From the NCBI GenBank assembly GCA_910584435.1, contig CAJUAP010000060.1, positions 1 through 24,309 on the forward strand: a stretch of 24,309 bases of DNA. The letters are read 5' to 3'. The notes below the pieces were generated by a model. It saw only the letters and a list, made by a program, of their open reading frames with translations. It made no database searches and was not told the origin of the DNA. Below, one piece after another: positions 5,299 through 13,604 of this stretch (position 1 is its first letter; every line of letters begins with the position of its first letter). A program made the position numbers and the translations under genes. This DNA comes from an uncultured Acetatifactor sp. (GTDB taxonomy: Bacteria; Bacillota; Clostridia; Lachnospirales; Lachnospiraceae).

Positions 5299-6705
5299 AT
5301 GGGATTAATAAAAGCTGCAAAAGATGCCATCCAGTCAATGCTGGCTGATCAATGGAGAGAATATTTCTACTGTGATGCACTGTCTGATGACAATTTGGTG
5401 ATGAAGGGCAAAAAGCGTGTTACCAACGGACGCAATAACAAGGGATCTGACAATATTATTTCAAATGGTTCCATAGTGGCTGTCAATGAGGGGCAGTGCA
5501 TGATGATTGTGGAGCAGGGAGAAATTGTGGATCTATGTGCGGAGGCTGGGGAATTTGTATATGACAATTCTTCCGAACCCAGTTTATTTTATGGAAATCT
5601 TGGAGACAGTGTCAAGAATACCTTTCAGGCTATTGGCAGACGTTTTACTTTTGGAGGCGGTACAGGGAAGGATCAAAGGGTATATTTCTTTAATACAAAA
5701 GAGATTATGAATAATCTGTATGGTACGGCTACCCCGATTCCGTTCCGGTATATAGACGATAATATCGGATTGGATATGGATGTGAGCATACGCTGCAACG
5801 GTTCTTATTCCTTCCAGATCACGGATCCGCTGCTGTTTTATAAAAATGTATGCGGCAATGTGGCGGATACCTATCAGCGGAACCAGATACAGAATCAGAT
5901 GAAGGCAGAGTTAATGACGGCTATGCAGCCGGCGCTTGGCAGGATCAGCCGATTGCGCGTGCGCGTATCCGATATTCCGAATCATGTGACGGAGCTTGTA
6001 GATGCAGTCAATGCAGAGCTGTCGGAAAAATGGGAGAGACTCCGGGGGATTGTGATTGTCAGTATGACCATGAATCCGCCATCCATGCCGGAAGACACGG
6101 CTAAGAAGATCAGTGAACTGCAGACTACAGCGGTTTTGCGTAATGCCGATTTGGCGGCAGCCGCTCTGGTAGGCGCTCAGGCGGATGCTATGAAGGCGGC
6201 AGCGTCTAATACGGCAGCAGGACCCATGATGGCCTTTGCAGGTATGAATATGGCGGCCGGAGCAGGCGGGGCGGATGCCTCTTCCCTGTTTGCCATGGGA
6301 GCGGCACAGAATCAGGCACAGCGAAATCAGGCCATGCAGAATCAGACAGCGGGGAGTCAGACGCAGCAGAATCCTAATATGCAGGGCAGAGGGCAGTCAG
6401 GCATGCATTCTCAACCGGCGGGCGGAACGCCTGTTTTGGGATGGACCTGTAAATGCGGCCATGCCGACAACAGGGGAAAATTCTGCATGGAGTGCGGAAG
6501 CCCGAAACCTTCCGATGCAGGCTGGACTTGTGGATGCGGAGCGGTGAACCAGGGAAAATTCTGTACGGAATGCGGTGCGAAGAAACCGGCAGGGGCACCG
6601 GTTTACAAATGTGATAAATGCGGCTGGATACCGGAAGATCCCGCACATCCCCCTAAATTCTGCCCGGAATGCGGCGATATATTTGACGAGAATGACAGAA
6701 TGTAG
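5299..6705 (+). CDS. SPFH/band-7 protein with C-terminal zinc ribbons (YdjI-like)
   Basis: A 468-residue protein. Residues 1-290 form the 'virion core protein' type of SPFH domain related to Bacillus YdjI: it opens MGLIKAAKDAIQSMLADQWR and includes VNEGQCMMIVEQGEIVDLCAE and PIPFRYIDDNIGLDMDVSIR, then the helical SRLRVRVSDIPNHVTELVDA part. An Ala/Gly/Met stretch (to about 330) and a Gln/Asn-rich linker (335-375) follow. Then come three Cys4 modules: about 382-402 (CKCG...CMECG), 409-428 (CGCG...CTECG) and 435-462 (CDKCGW...FCPECGD). The last resembles a rubredoxin-type ribbon. Related proteins associate with the membrane in envelope-stress systems; no membrane segment is present. It appears to be monocistronic. 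Confidence 0.85.
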   Translation: MGLIKAAKDAIQSMLADQWREYFYCDALSDDNLVMKGKKRVTNGRNNKGSDNIISNGSIVAVNEGQCMMIVEQGEIVDLCAEAGEFVYDNSSEPSLFYGNLGDSVKNTFQAIGRRFTFGGGTGKDQRVYFFNTKEIMNNLYGTATPIPFRYIDDNIGLDMDVSIRCNGSYSFQITDPLLFYKNVCGNVADTYQRNQIQNQMKAELMTAMQPALGRISRLRVRVSDIPNHVTELVDAVNAELSEKWERLRGIVIVSMTMNPPSMPEDTAKKISELQTTAVLRNADLAAAALVGAQADAMKAAASNTAAGPMMAFAGMNMAAGAGGADASSLFAMGAAQNQAQRNQAMQNQTAGSQTQQNPNMQGRGQSGMHSQPAGGTPVLGWTCKCGHADNRGKFCMECGSPKPSDAGWTCGCGAVNQGKFCTECGAKKPAGAPVYKCDKCGWIPEDPAHPPKFCPECGDIFDENDRM

Positions 6706-6851
6706 GGCGGAATGACCGGAAGTGTGAACGGAATGAAAGGGCAGCATTCTTCCGGGCAAGAACAGAGTTCACGAAAAACGGATGTCGGAATAGAATTCTG
6801 CAGCGGGGAATTTTGCAGGCCGGAATCCCACAGATGAAAATGGGAGTTATT

Positions 6852-9206
6852 ATGAGTATATATGATACTTTGAACAGAGAACAGAAGGAGGCCGTACAGC
6901 AGACGGAAGGGCCGGTTCTTCTGCTTGCAGGGGCCGGAAGCGGGAAAACGCGTGTGCTTACGCACCGCATTGCCTATTTGATAGATGAGATGGGGATAAG
7001 GCCCTGGAACATTTTGGCAATTACCTTTACCAATAAGGCGGCGGGAGAGATGCGGGAGAGGGTAAACCAGCTGGTAGAGTATGGTGCGGATCAGGTATGG
7101 GTATCCACATTCCATTCTGCCTGTATCCGTATTCTGCGCCGTCATATCGGCAGACTGGGATTCAACAATGGATTTTCCGTATATGATACGGATGATCAAA
7201 AGGTCGTAATAAAAAGTGTTATGAAGCAGATGAACCTGGATGCAAAGGTGTATAAGGAATATGATCTTCTGAGGGCCATTTCGTCAGCCAAGGATGAGCT
7301 TATCTCGGTGGAGCAGTATGAGGCGGATGCCAGGGGAGATGAAGAGAAGTCTGTTTATGCAAATGTATACAGAAGGTACCAGGAGGCATTGAAGCAGAAT
7401 CAGGCGCTTGACTTTGACGATATTATTGTCAGGACAGTAGAGCTGTTTCAAATCTGTCCGGAGGTGTTGGATTCTTATCAGGAACGTTTTCAATACATTA
7501 TGGTAGATGAATATCAGGATACCAATACGGCACAGTTTGAGCTGGTGCGGCTTCTGGCGCAGAAATACCGGAACTTATGCGTGGTCGGGGATGATGATCA
7601 GTCCATTTACAAATTCCGGGGAGCCAATATCAGAAATATTCTGGATTTTGAGACATATTTCCCGGAGGCGGTATCCATCAAATTAGAGCAGAATTACCGC
7701 TCCACGCAGAATATTCTGGATGCTGCCAATGGGGTGATTCAGTATAATACGGGACGTATGGGAAAGTCCTTATGGACGGACAGGGGTGAGGGCAGTAAAG
7801 TACGGTTCTGCCAGTTTGGAACTGCCTATGAGGAAGCAGAATATATTGCCGACAGCGTGGCGCGTCTTGTGAAAAGGGGCGATGGGGCATACAGGGATTG
7901 TGCGGTGCTGTTCCGTACCAATGCCCAGGCACGTCTGATCGAAGAGCGTATGATTATGGAAGGTGTGCCATATAATGTGGTAGGAGGTACAAATTTCTAT
8001 TCCAGAATGGAAATCAAGGACATTCTGGCATATCTGAAAACCATAGATAACGGACGGGACGAGGTGGCTCTGCGGCGTATTGTCAATATACCAAAGAGGG
8101 GAATCGGCAGTGCTACCATGGAGAAACTGGATGAATATGCACAGATGCGCGGCATCGGTCTTTTTGAAGCCATGGAACAGGCGGATGATATTATGAGTCT
8201 GGGTAAGACGGCGGCTAAATTGAAGCCATTTGTGCATCTGATTCAGACGCTGCGGGGTAAGATTTCTTCTTCACGGATAACCGTAGGGGAATTGATTAAG
8301 GAACTTGAAAAGCAGATAAAGTATAAAGATTATCTGCAGGATTACGAAGAGGAAACAGCAGATGACCGATTGGCCAATGTGGATGAATTGATTACAAAGG
8401 CAGTCAATTATACGGATTCCCATGAATCGCCCACATTGACGGAATTCCTGGGCGAGGTTGCTTTGGTCGCAGAGATTGACAATGTGGACAGGGATGATGA
8501 CAGAGTGCTGTTGATGACGCTTCATTCTGCAAAAGGGCTGGAATTTCGGCATGTGTACCTGTCCGGTATGGAGGATGGTATTTTCCCCGGCTACAGGGCA
8601 GTAAATTCTCCTGATTCTTCCGAAATGGAAGAGGAACGGCGTTTGGCCTATGTGGGTATTACAAGGGCAATGGATGAGCTGACATTGACCTGTGCCAGCA
8701 CACGTATGATCCGGGGCGAGACACAGTATTATCCCGTGAGCCGTTTTGTAAAGGAGATACCATCCCATTTATTGACAGGCGGAACAGCATCGGCAGATGC
8801 AGGTATTCGGACAGCCGCCCGTAATGGGCTTTCAGGAAGGGACGATTGGAGCCATAGTGCCGATGAGGAAGCGGAGGCTGGCAGCAATGCACACCAGCAG
8901 GTAAGACAGGATTTCCGCCCTAAGGCTTTGGTACGGCCGACGGCAGTGATAAAGCCGGAAAAACCCTATATTGCGAAAAATATGCGCAATTTGAATCAGC
9001 TGGCCGGGATTACCAAGGGGATGCCGCATCAAGCGCCGGAAGAACTCTCCTACCAGGTGGGAGACAGAGTTTCTCATATTAAATACGGAGAAGGAGAAGT
9101 CATACAGATTGACAGGGAGCCAAAGGACTACAAGGTGACAATTATATTTGATAAGGCGGGACAGAAAATTATGTATGCATCCTTTGCAAAATTGAAAAGA
9201 GTGTAG
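6852..9206 (+). CDS. pcrA: ATP-dependent DNA helicase PcrA/UvrD
   Basis: A 784-residue superfamily 1A 3'-5' DNA helicase for repair and replication-conflict resolution. Visible motifs in order: NREQKEAV (Q-motif region), Walker A AGAGSGKT (26-33), ITFTNKAAGEM (Ia), DEYQDTN (II), VGDDDQSIYKFRGA (III), LEQNYRS (IV), LMTLHSAKGLEF (V) and AYVGITRA (VI). After a low-complexity linker, the C-terminal region GDRVSHIKYGEGEVIQIDRE is the Tudor-like RNA-polymerase-binding domain of PcrA. Start 6852 (MSIYDTLNREQKEA) has GGGAG 5 nt upstream and matches the family; the frame extends to 6813 without a better site. Length and motifs are normal. Confidence 0.97.
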   Translation: MSIYDTLNREQKEAVQQTEGPVLLLAGAGSGKTRVLTHRIAYLIDEMGIRPWNILAITFTNKAAGEMRERVNQLVEYGADQVWVSTFHSACIRILRRHIGRLGFNNGFSVYDTDDQKVVIKSVMKQMNLDAKVYKEYDLLRAISSAKDELISVEQYEADARGDEEKSVYANVYRRYQEALKQNQALDFDDIIVRTVELFQICPEVLDSYQERFQYIMVDEYQDTNTAQFELVRLLAQKYRNLCVVGDDDQSIYKFRGANIRNILDFETYFPEAVSIKLEQNYRSTQNILDAANGVIQYNTGRMGKSLWTDRGEGSKVRFCQFGTAYEEAEYIADSVARLVKRGDGAYRDCAVLFRTNAQARLIEERMIMEGVPYNVVGGTNFYSRMEIKDILAYLKTIDNGRDEVALRRIVNIPKRGIGSATMEKLDEYAQMRGIGLFEAMEQADDIMSLGKTAAKLKPFVHLIQTLRGKISSSRITVGELIKELEKQIKYKDYLQDYEEETADDRLANVDELITKAVNYTDSHESPTLTEFLGEVALVAEIDNVDRDDDRVLLMTLHSAKGLEFRHVYLSGMEDGIFPGYRAVNSPDSSEMEEERRLAYVGITRAMDELTLTCASTRMIRGETQYYPVSRFVKEIPSHLLTGGTASADAGIRTAARNGLSGRDDWSHSADEEAEAGSNAHQQVRQDFRPKALVRPTAVIKPEKPYIAKNMRNLNQLAGITKGMPHQAPEELSYQVGDRVSHIKYGEGEVIQIDREPKDYKVTIIFDKAGQKIMYASFAKLKRV

Positions 9207-9215
9207 TATTTTTCT

Positions 9216-9496
9216 ATCAGATGTGTTATAATATCCAGGAAAGCAATCAGTGGTAATGTGCGCTATGCGCATGGAAATGCGGTATAATGCTGACACAGAA
9301 GTTCATTGTGTCAACTACTGATTCCATATGCGCAAGAGGGGGTGTAAACATCCCTCTTTAAGCGCATGAATTTATGGTATGGTAATACCATATTCAAGGC
9401 AGGAGACGGCCGAATGGCCATCCATACCATGATTGAACTGAAATCATGGTATAATATTATAAAAAGCAGGGTAATCTGCACATAAGGAGGTAGCTT
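9216..9496 (+). promoter_or_regulatory. Highly structured leader with several -10 boxes upstream of the small membrane protein/rlmD operon
   Basis: This 280-nt spacer holds TATAAT boxes at 9227-9232 (extended TGTTATAAT), 9283-9288 and 9450-9455 (extended TGGTATAAT). It also has a chain of inverted repeats. A long-range pair 9245-9254/9314-9323 encloses hairpins 9256-9261/9267-9272 and 9291-9297/9307-9313. Then come a nested hairpin 9328-9340/9352-9367, 9373-9380/9385-9392, 9408-9411/9416-9419, and an 11-bp perfect stem 9424-9434/9442-9452 that overlaps the last -10 box. AAGGAGG precedes ATG 9497. A transcript from the first promoter would carry a folded 5' leader. I do not recognise it as a known riboswitch or ncRNA. 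Confidence 0.5.
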
Positions 9497-9772
9497 ATGA
9501 ACAAGCTGGAGAATTTGGTGGAGATGGCAAAATTGAACGAGCTTCTTGGCAAGAAGGAAGAGAAGAAGGAGTGCAGCGAGTGCAAGGTAATCGTATGGGT
9601 GCTGGCAGTGGTGGGTGCCATTGCGGCAGTGGCTGCTATTGCATATGCGGTGTATCGTTATATGAATCCTCGCTATCTGGATGACTTTGAAGACGAATTT
9701 GAAGATGAATTTGAGGACGAAGAAGCAGAAGATGATGAAGATGACTTCTTCGTAGATGAGGGAGAGAACTAG
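9497..9772 (+). CDS. Small membrane protein with acidic C-terminal tail
   Basis: A 91-residue protein of unknown function. It has an N-terminal amphipathic Lys/Glu-rich part (1-25), a Cys26-X2-Cys29 pair, one transmembrane helix (about 31-54, VIVWVLAVVGAIAAVAAIAY), then YRYMNPRYLDD. The tail of about 30 residues is almost all Asp/Glu/Phe, with FEDEFEDEFEDEE as a short repeat. The start is set by AAGGAGG 7 nt upstream. It ends 4 nt before rlmD and is therefore probably the first gene of that operon. The acidic tail (in or out of the cell is not decided by the sequence) could bind a basic partner or cations, but this is a guess. Confidence 0.8.
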   Translation: MNKLENLVEMAKLNELLGKKEEKKECSECKVIVWVLAVVGAIAAVAAIAYAVYRYMNPRYLDDFEDEFEDEFEDEEAEDDEDDFFVDEGEN

Positions 9773-9776
9773 GAGG

Positions 9777-11447
9777 ATGAAAAAAGGTCAGGTATTTGAA
9801 GCGATTGTGGATAGAGTGGATTTTCCGGGGAAAGGTATTGTTACTGTGGGAGATGAAACTGTTATCATCAAGAATTGCCTGCCTGGTCAGAAGATAAAAT
9901 TCCGTGTCAGCAAAGCGAGAAATGGGAAGGCGGAAGGCCGGCTTCTGGAGGTAATACAGCCATCACCTCTGGAGACAGGCCGACCGTGTTCTCGTTTTGG
10001 CGTGTGTGGAGGCTGTATTTATCTGTCACTGCCATACAGCGAGCAGTTGAAGATGAAGGAAGAGCAGATGAAACGTCTGCTGGATACCTGTCTGAGCAGA
10101 CAACAGGAAAACTGGTGTTGGGAAGGCATCAAGGGAAGTCCTGCGGAGTACGAATACCGCAACAAAATGGAATTTTCTTTTGGAGATGAGGTAAAAGACG
10201 GCCCCCTTGCGCTGGGCATGCACAGGCGGGGCAGCTTTTATGATGTGGTTACGGTAGAAGACTGCCGGATTGTGGATGCGGATTATCGTTTGATTCTGCG
10301 GACAGTGAGGGAGTATTTTGCCGCAGCAGGGCTGCGGGAGCAGGAGAAGATGCCTGAGGGCAGGAGCCATGGAGAAGAGCAGGAGAAGATGCCTGAGGGC
10401 AGCAGCCATGGAGAAGAGCAGGAGAAGATACCTGAATGCAGGAGCCATGGAGAAGAGCAGGAGAAGATGCCTGAATGCAGGAGCCATGGAGAAGAGCTTC
10501 CGGAGGGAGAAACAAGAGTGCGGTATTTCCACAGGATGCGTCATGAGGGATATTTGCGGCATCTGCTGGTGCGGAAGGCATCACGGACAGGAGAAATTCT
10601 TGCGGCGCTTGTGACCACATCCCAGGATCCATGGGGAAGGCAGAGAAAGCCCTGTGCCGAAGCCGGAAGCGTTGATGAGACAGAGGATATGACAGAGCAG
10701 AGGCTTCTGGAAGGTTTCCGGGATGGTCTTCTTGCATTGGAGGAAAGCAACAGGCTGCAGGGGCGTTTTGCAGGAATTCTCCATATTGTCAATGATTCTC
10801 TTGCCGATGTTGTGCAGAATGACAGGACGGATGTGCTCTATGGGCAGGAATATTTTTATGAGGAGCTTCTGGGACTTCGGTTTAAGGTGTCAACGTTCTC
10901 CTTTTTCCAGACCAACTCTCTGGGCGCAGAGGTATTGTATGAGACTGTGAGAAAATATATCGGTGATTTGGGGAGCAGTGATTGTCATCAGAAACCTGGC
11001 AAGGTAGTGTTTGACCTGTACAGCGGGACGGGCACCATTGCACAGTTGATGGCGCCGGCGGCAGGTAAGGTCATAGGGGTGGAAATTGTGGAAGAAGCTG
11101 TAGAGGCGGCCAGGCGTAACGCAGAAGAAAACGGGCTGGAAAATTGTGAATTTATTGCCGGGGATGTGCTGAAGGTTCTGGACACCATAGAGGATAAGCC
11201 GGATTTGATTATTCTGGATCCCCCCAGAGACGGCATTCATCCTAAGGCGCTGCCGAAGATCATTGCCTATGGCGTGAAACATATTATCTACATATCATGT
11301 AAGCCGACCAGTCTTGCGAGGGATCTGGAAGTATTTATGAATGCTGATTACAGCGTGGAAAAAGCGGCTGCCGTAGATCAGTTTCCCTGGACGGCGAATT
11401 GTGAGCTGATAGCACTGTTGACCAAAAGAGAGCAGAAACCAAAGTAG
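9777..11447 (+). CDS. rlmD: 23S rRNA (uracil-5-)-methyltransferase RlmD/RlmCD type with repeat insertion
   Basis: A 556-residue SAM-dependent RNA m5U methyltransferase. N-terminal TRAM domain (1-62), iron-sulfur motif Cys71-X5-Cys77-X2-Cys80 with Cys163 as probable fourth ligand, then the catalytic domain. The SAM motif is VFDLYSGTGTIAQ; other motifs are ILDPPRDG, nucleophile Cys508 in YISCKPTSLARD and general base Glu543 in NCELIALL (35 residues apart, as in E. coli RumA). It is about 100 residues longer than typical. Residues 188-240 are four copies of a 13-residue repeat ending SHGEE, and a second extra segment lies near 290-325. ATG 9777 gives the family-like start MKKGQVFEA, but AGGAGG (9771-9776) touches it directly, so initiation may use the weaker GAGGGAG further upstream or coupling to the gene before. 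In Firmicutes one enzyme may serve both U747 and U1939. Confidence 0.93.
   Translation: MKKGQVFEAIVDRVDFPGKGIVTVGDETVIIKNCLPGQKIKFRVSKARNGKAEGRLLEVIQPSPLETGRPCSRFGVCGGCIYLSLPYSEQLKMKEEQMKRLLDTCLSRQQENWCWEGIKGSPAEYEYRNKMEFSFGDEVKDGPLALGMHRRGSFYDVVTVEDCRIVDADYRLILRTVREYFAAAGLREQEKMPEGRSHGEEQEKMPEGSSHGEEQEKIPECRSHGEEQEKMPECRSHGEELPEGETRVRYFHRMRHEGYLRHLLVRKASRTGEILAALVTTSQDPWGRQRKPCAEAGSVDETEDMTEQRLLEGFRDGLLALEESNRLQGRFAGILHIVNDSLADVVQNDRTDVLYGQEYFYEELLGLRFKVSTFSFFQTNSLGAEVLYETVRKYIGDLGSSDCHQKPGKVVFDLYSGTGTIAQLMAPAAGKVIGVEIVEEAVEAARRNAEENGLENCEFIAGDVLKVLDTIEDKPDLIILDPPRDGIHPKALPKIIAYGVKHIIYISCKPTSLARDLEVFMNADYSVEKAAAVDQFPWTANCELIALLTKREQKPK
10341..10496 (+). repeat. Four tandem 39-bp units inside rlmD
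   Basis: Units at 10341-10379, 10380-10418, 10419-10457 and 10458-10496 begin CAGGAGAAG and end GGAGAAGAG and differ by only a few bases. The period is a multiple of three, so the frame is kept and 13-residue units (QEKMPEGRSHGEE and variants) are encoded. Near-identity indicates recent expansion. The copy number is likely to vary between strains. Confidence 0.95.
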
Positions 11448-11456
11448 GAGAACAAA

Positions 11457-12542
11457 ATGCAAAGCAGGATATTGGTGGCAGACGATGCGGAGATCAACCG
11501 CGAACTCCTGTGTAATATGCTGAAAGACGAATATGTGATTGAAATGGCAGAAGACGGGGAACAGGCGCTGGTAAAGCTGGAAAAATATCAAAATGAGACA
11601 GCAGCACTTCTTCTGGATCTGCAGATGCCGAAAATGAACGGGTATGACGTGCTGGCAGAGATGAAGAAGAAGGGGTGGGTGAAGCAGATTCCTGTGCTTA
11701 TCATCAGCGGTGAGGAAGCGGTGGAGGCTGAGAAGCAGTGCTTTGAGCTGGGAGTGCTGGACTTTATAAGAAAGCCTTTTAATGCATCGGTTGTGAAGAC
11801 CAGAATTAGAAATACAGTGGAGTTGTTTGCGTATAAGAATCTACTGGAACAGGAGGTTGAAAGGCAGACCCAGACTTTGAAAAAGCAGGAACAGATCATC
11901 GAGATACAGGCGGAACAGCTTAAGAAAGAGAACTCTTTTAACAATCTGATGATGCAGTATCGCTGTGCGATCATGGAAGTAGAGACGAAATTAAAGGTAT
12001 TGAATGAAGAGTTTTCCCAGGAATATAATAGAAATCCTTTTGAATCCATATCCAGCAGATTAAAATCACCGGAGAGTATCTTTGAGAAGCTGATTAGAAA
12101 AGGATTTCCTATTACAGTCAAAAATGTGGAGAAACATCTGGCGGATGTGGCAGGCGTCCGGGTGATTTGTTCTTTTCCGGATGATATATACCGCCTGGCG
12201 GAATTAATCTGCGGACAGGATGATATTGTGGTGCTGGAGGAAAAGGACTATATCAAATATCCAAAGGACAATGGGTACAGAAGTCTGCATTTAATATTGG
12301 ATATCCCGATTTTCCTGTCAAATGAGAAGAAATATATGAAGGTGGAGGTGCAGTTCCGCACCATTGCCATGGATTTCTGGGCAAGCCTGGAGCACAAGCT
12401 GAAGTATAAGAAGGACGTGGAAAATACGGAGGAAATTGTGGCAAAGTTAAAGGCATGTGCGGATTCCATAGGACTTTTGGATTATCAGATGCAGGAGATA
12501 CGGGATCAGATTGACAACGACAAGGCTGAACATAAAAGATAG
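11457..12542 (+). CDS. Response-regulator receiver fused to a RelA/SpoT-type (p)ppGpp synthetase
   Basis: A 361-residue protein with two complete parts. Residues 3-122 are a receiver domain: acidic pair Asp9/Asp10 (ILVADD), phosphoacceptor Asp54 (LLLDLQMPKMNGYDVL), Ser84 switch and Lys106 (FIRKPF). Residues 125-160 are a Gln/Glu/Lys-rich coiled coil. Residues 165-320 are a small-alarmone-synthetase domain: SRLKSPESI (Arg201, Lys203, Ser204), LADVAGVRVIC (Asp230, Arg235), NGYRSLH (Tyr274) and EVQFRTIAMDFWASLEHK (Glu297, Gln299, Arg301). All residues expected for pyrophosphate transfer from ATP to GTP/GDP are present. No HD hydrolase or TGS/ACT domains. It starts 10 nt after rlmD with TAGGAGA, so it is likely cotranscribed. 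No partner kinase is in the window. Inference: phosphorylation controls alarmone synthesis. Confidence 0.93.
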   Translation: MQSRILVADDAEINRELLCNMLKDEYVIEMAEDGEQALVKLEKYQNETAALLLDLQMPKMNGYDVLAEMKKKGWVKQIPVLIISGEEAVEAEKQCFELGVLDFIRKPFNASVVKTRIRNTVELFAYKNLLEQEVERQTQTLKKQEQIIEIQAEQLKKENSFNNLMMQYRCAIMEVETKLKVLNEEFSQEYNRNPFESISSRLKSPESIFEKLIRKGFPITVKNVEKHLADVAGVRVICSFPDDIYRLAELICGQDDIVVLEEKDYIKYPKDNGYRSLHLILDIPIFLSNEKKYMKVEVQFRTIAMDFWASLEHKLKYKKDVENTEEIVAKLKACADSIGLLDYQMQEIRDQIDNDKAEHKR

Positions 12543-12561
12543 AAAAGAATCCGGGATCTGA

Positions 12562-12589
12562 AAAACGGAATTCAGAAAACGGAATTCAG
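12562..12589 (+). repeat. Tandem 14-bp repeat in the spacer before the moxR-like gene
   Basis: AAAACGGAATTCAG occurs twice in a row (12562-12575 and 12576-12589), each with a GAATTC palindrome. It lies just after the receiver-synthetase stop codon and before the MoxR gene. It could be a binding site or a simple duplication; no clear promoter is associated. Confidence 0.7.
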
Positions 12590-12658
12590 TAATAAATAGA
12601 AATAAGCAGAAAGAAGTATAGAGAAAGAGAAAAAGGTATGAAGGAGGGAGGGGGCAGA

Positions 12659-13600
12659 TTGCAGTATCAGGAGAAGGCGCGTGAGGTGGTGGAACAGGTC
12701 AGCAGGGTGATTCTGGGGAAGAAGAGGGAAGTGGAAGAGGCGCTGCTGGTATTTCTGGCGGGCGGACATATTCTGCTGGAAGATATTCCCGGTGTGGGAA
12801 AGACAACCATGGCGCTGGCGTTTTCTAAGGCTATGCGGTTAGAGTACAAGAGAGTGCAGTTTACACCGGATGTCATGCCTTCCGATCTGACCGGTTTCTC
12901 CATTTACCGCAGGGAGGAAGAGAAATTCGTGTACCAGCCGGGCAGTGTCTTCTGTAATCTGCTGCTGGCAGATGAGATTAACCGGACTTCGCCCAAGACA
13001 CAGTCGGCTTTGCTGGAGGTAATGGAAGAACGCAGATGTACGGTGGAAGGTATTACGAGGCAGGTGCCGGATCCTTTTCTGGTGATTGCAACCCAGAATC
13101 CTCTTGGCAGTGTGGGAACGCAATACCTTCCCGAAGCGCAGATGGATCGATTTATGGTAACGATGACATTGGGATACCCCGATTTTGACAGTGAACTTTT
13201 CATGGCAATGTCTGTTGGAAGAGCGGACAGGCTGGATCAGGTGCAGCCTGTTCTGGAATGCAGGGAATTGCTGGTGCTGCAGGAGCTGATACATACGGTT
13301 GCCATGAAAGAAGAGGTGTATCGTTATATTCTGCAGCTGGTGACGGCTACAAGGAATCATCCATATCTGGAACGGGGAGCCAGCCCCAGGGCCACCATTG
13401 CACTGGTAAAAATGGCAAAAGCATATGCCTGGCTTTCCGGAAGGGAATACGTGACGCCCGGTGATGTGAGAGTTCAGTTCCCCTATGTGGCAGCACATCG
13501 TATTCTCTTAAACGGGGCGGCCAGAATGGAGCATAGAACAAGACAGCAGATTCTTACGGAAATTGCAGAGCAGGTAAGACGGCCGGCTATGGGGGAATAG
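12659..13600 (+). CDS. MoxR-family AAA+ ATPase
   Basis: A 313-residue AAA+ ATPase: Walker A EDIPGVGKTT (41-50), Walker B LLLADEINRTSPKTQ (101-115), sensor 1 ATQNP, the GTQYLPEAQMDRFM arginine-finger region, and the C-terminal lid GASPRATIALVKMAKAYA. MoxR ATPases act as chaperones for membrane or secreted complexes, typically with DUF58 and transglutaminase partners as found directly downstream. Start: the frame opens at ATG 12638, but the strong AAGGAGGGAGGGGG (12641-12654) lies inside that extension and points to TTG 12659, giving MQYQEKAREVVEQV, which fits the family. Four nt separate it from the DUF58 gene. Confidence 0.92.
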   Translation: MQYQEKAREVVEQVSRVILGKKREVEEALLVFLAGGHILLEDIPGVGKTTMALAFSKAMRLEYKRVQFTPDVMPSDLTGFSIYRREEEKFVYQPGSVFCNLLLADEINRTSPKTQSALLEVMEERRCTVEGITRQVPDPFLVIATQNPLGSVGTQYLPEAQMDRFMVTMTLGYPDFDSELFMAMSVGRADRLDQVQPVLECRELLVLQELIHTVAMKEEVYRYILQLVTATRNHPYLERGASPRATIALVKMAKAYAWLSGREYVTPGDVRVQFPYVAAHRILLNGAARMEHRTRQQILTEIAEQVRRPAMGE

Positions 13601-13604
13601 GGGA

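Noticed and set aside
10341..10496. Regular 39-bp repeats as a possible CRISPR array
   Set aside because: The units are directly adjacent with no spacers, are in frame inside rlmD, and encode a 13-residue repeat.
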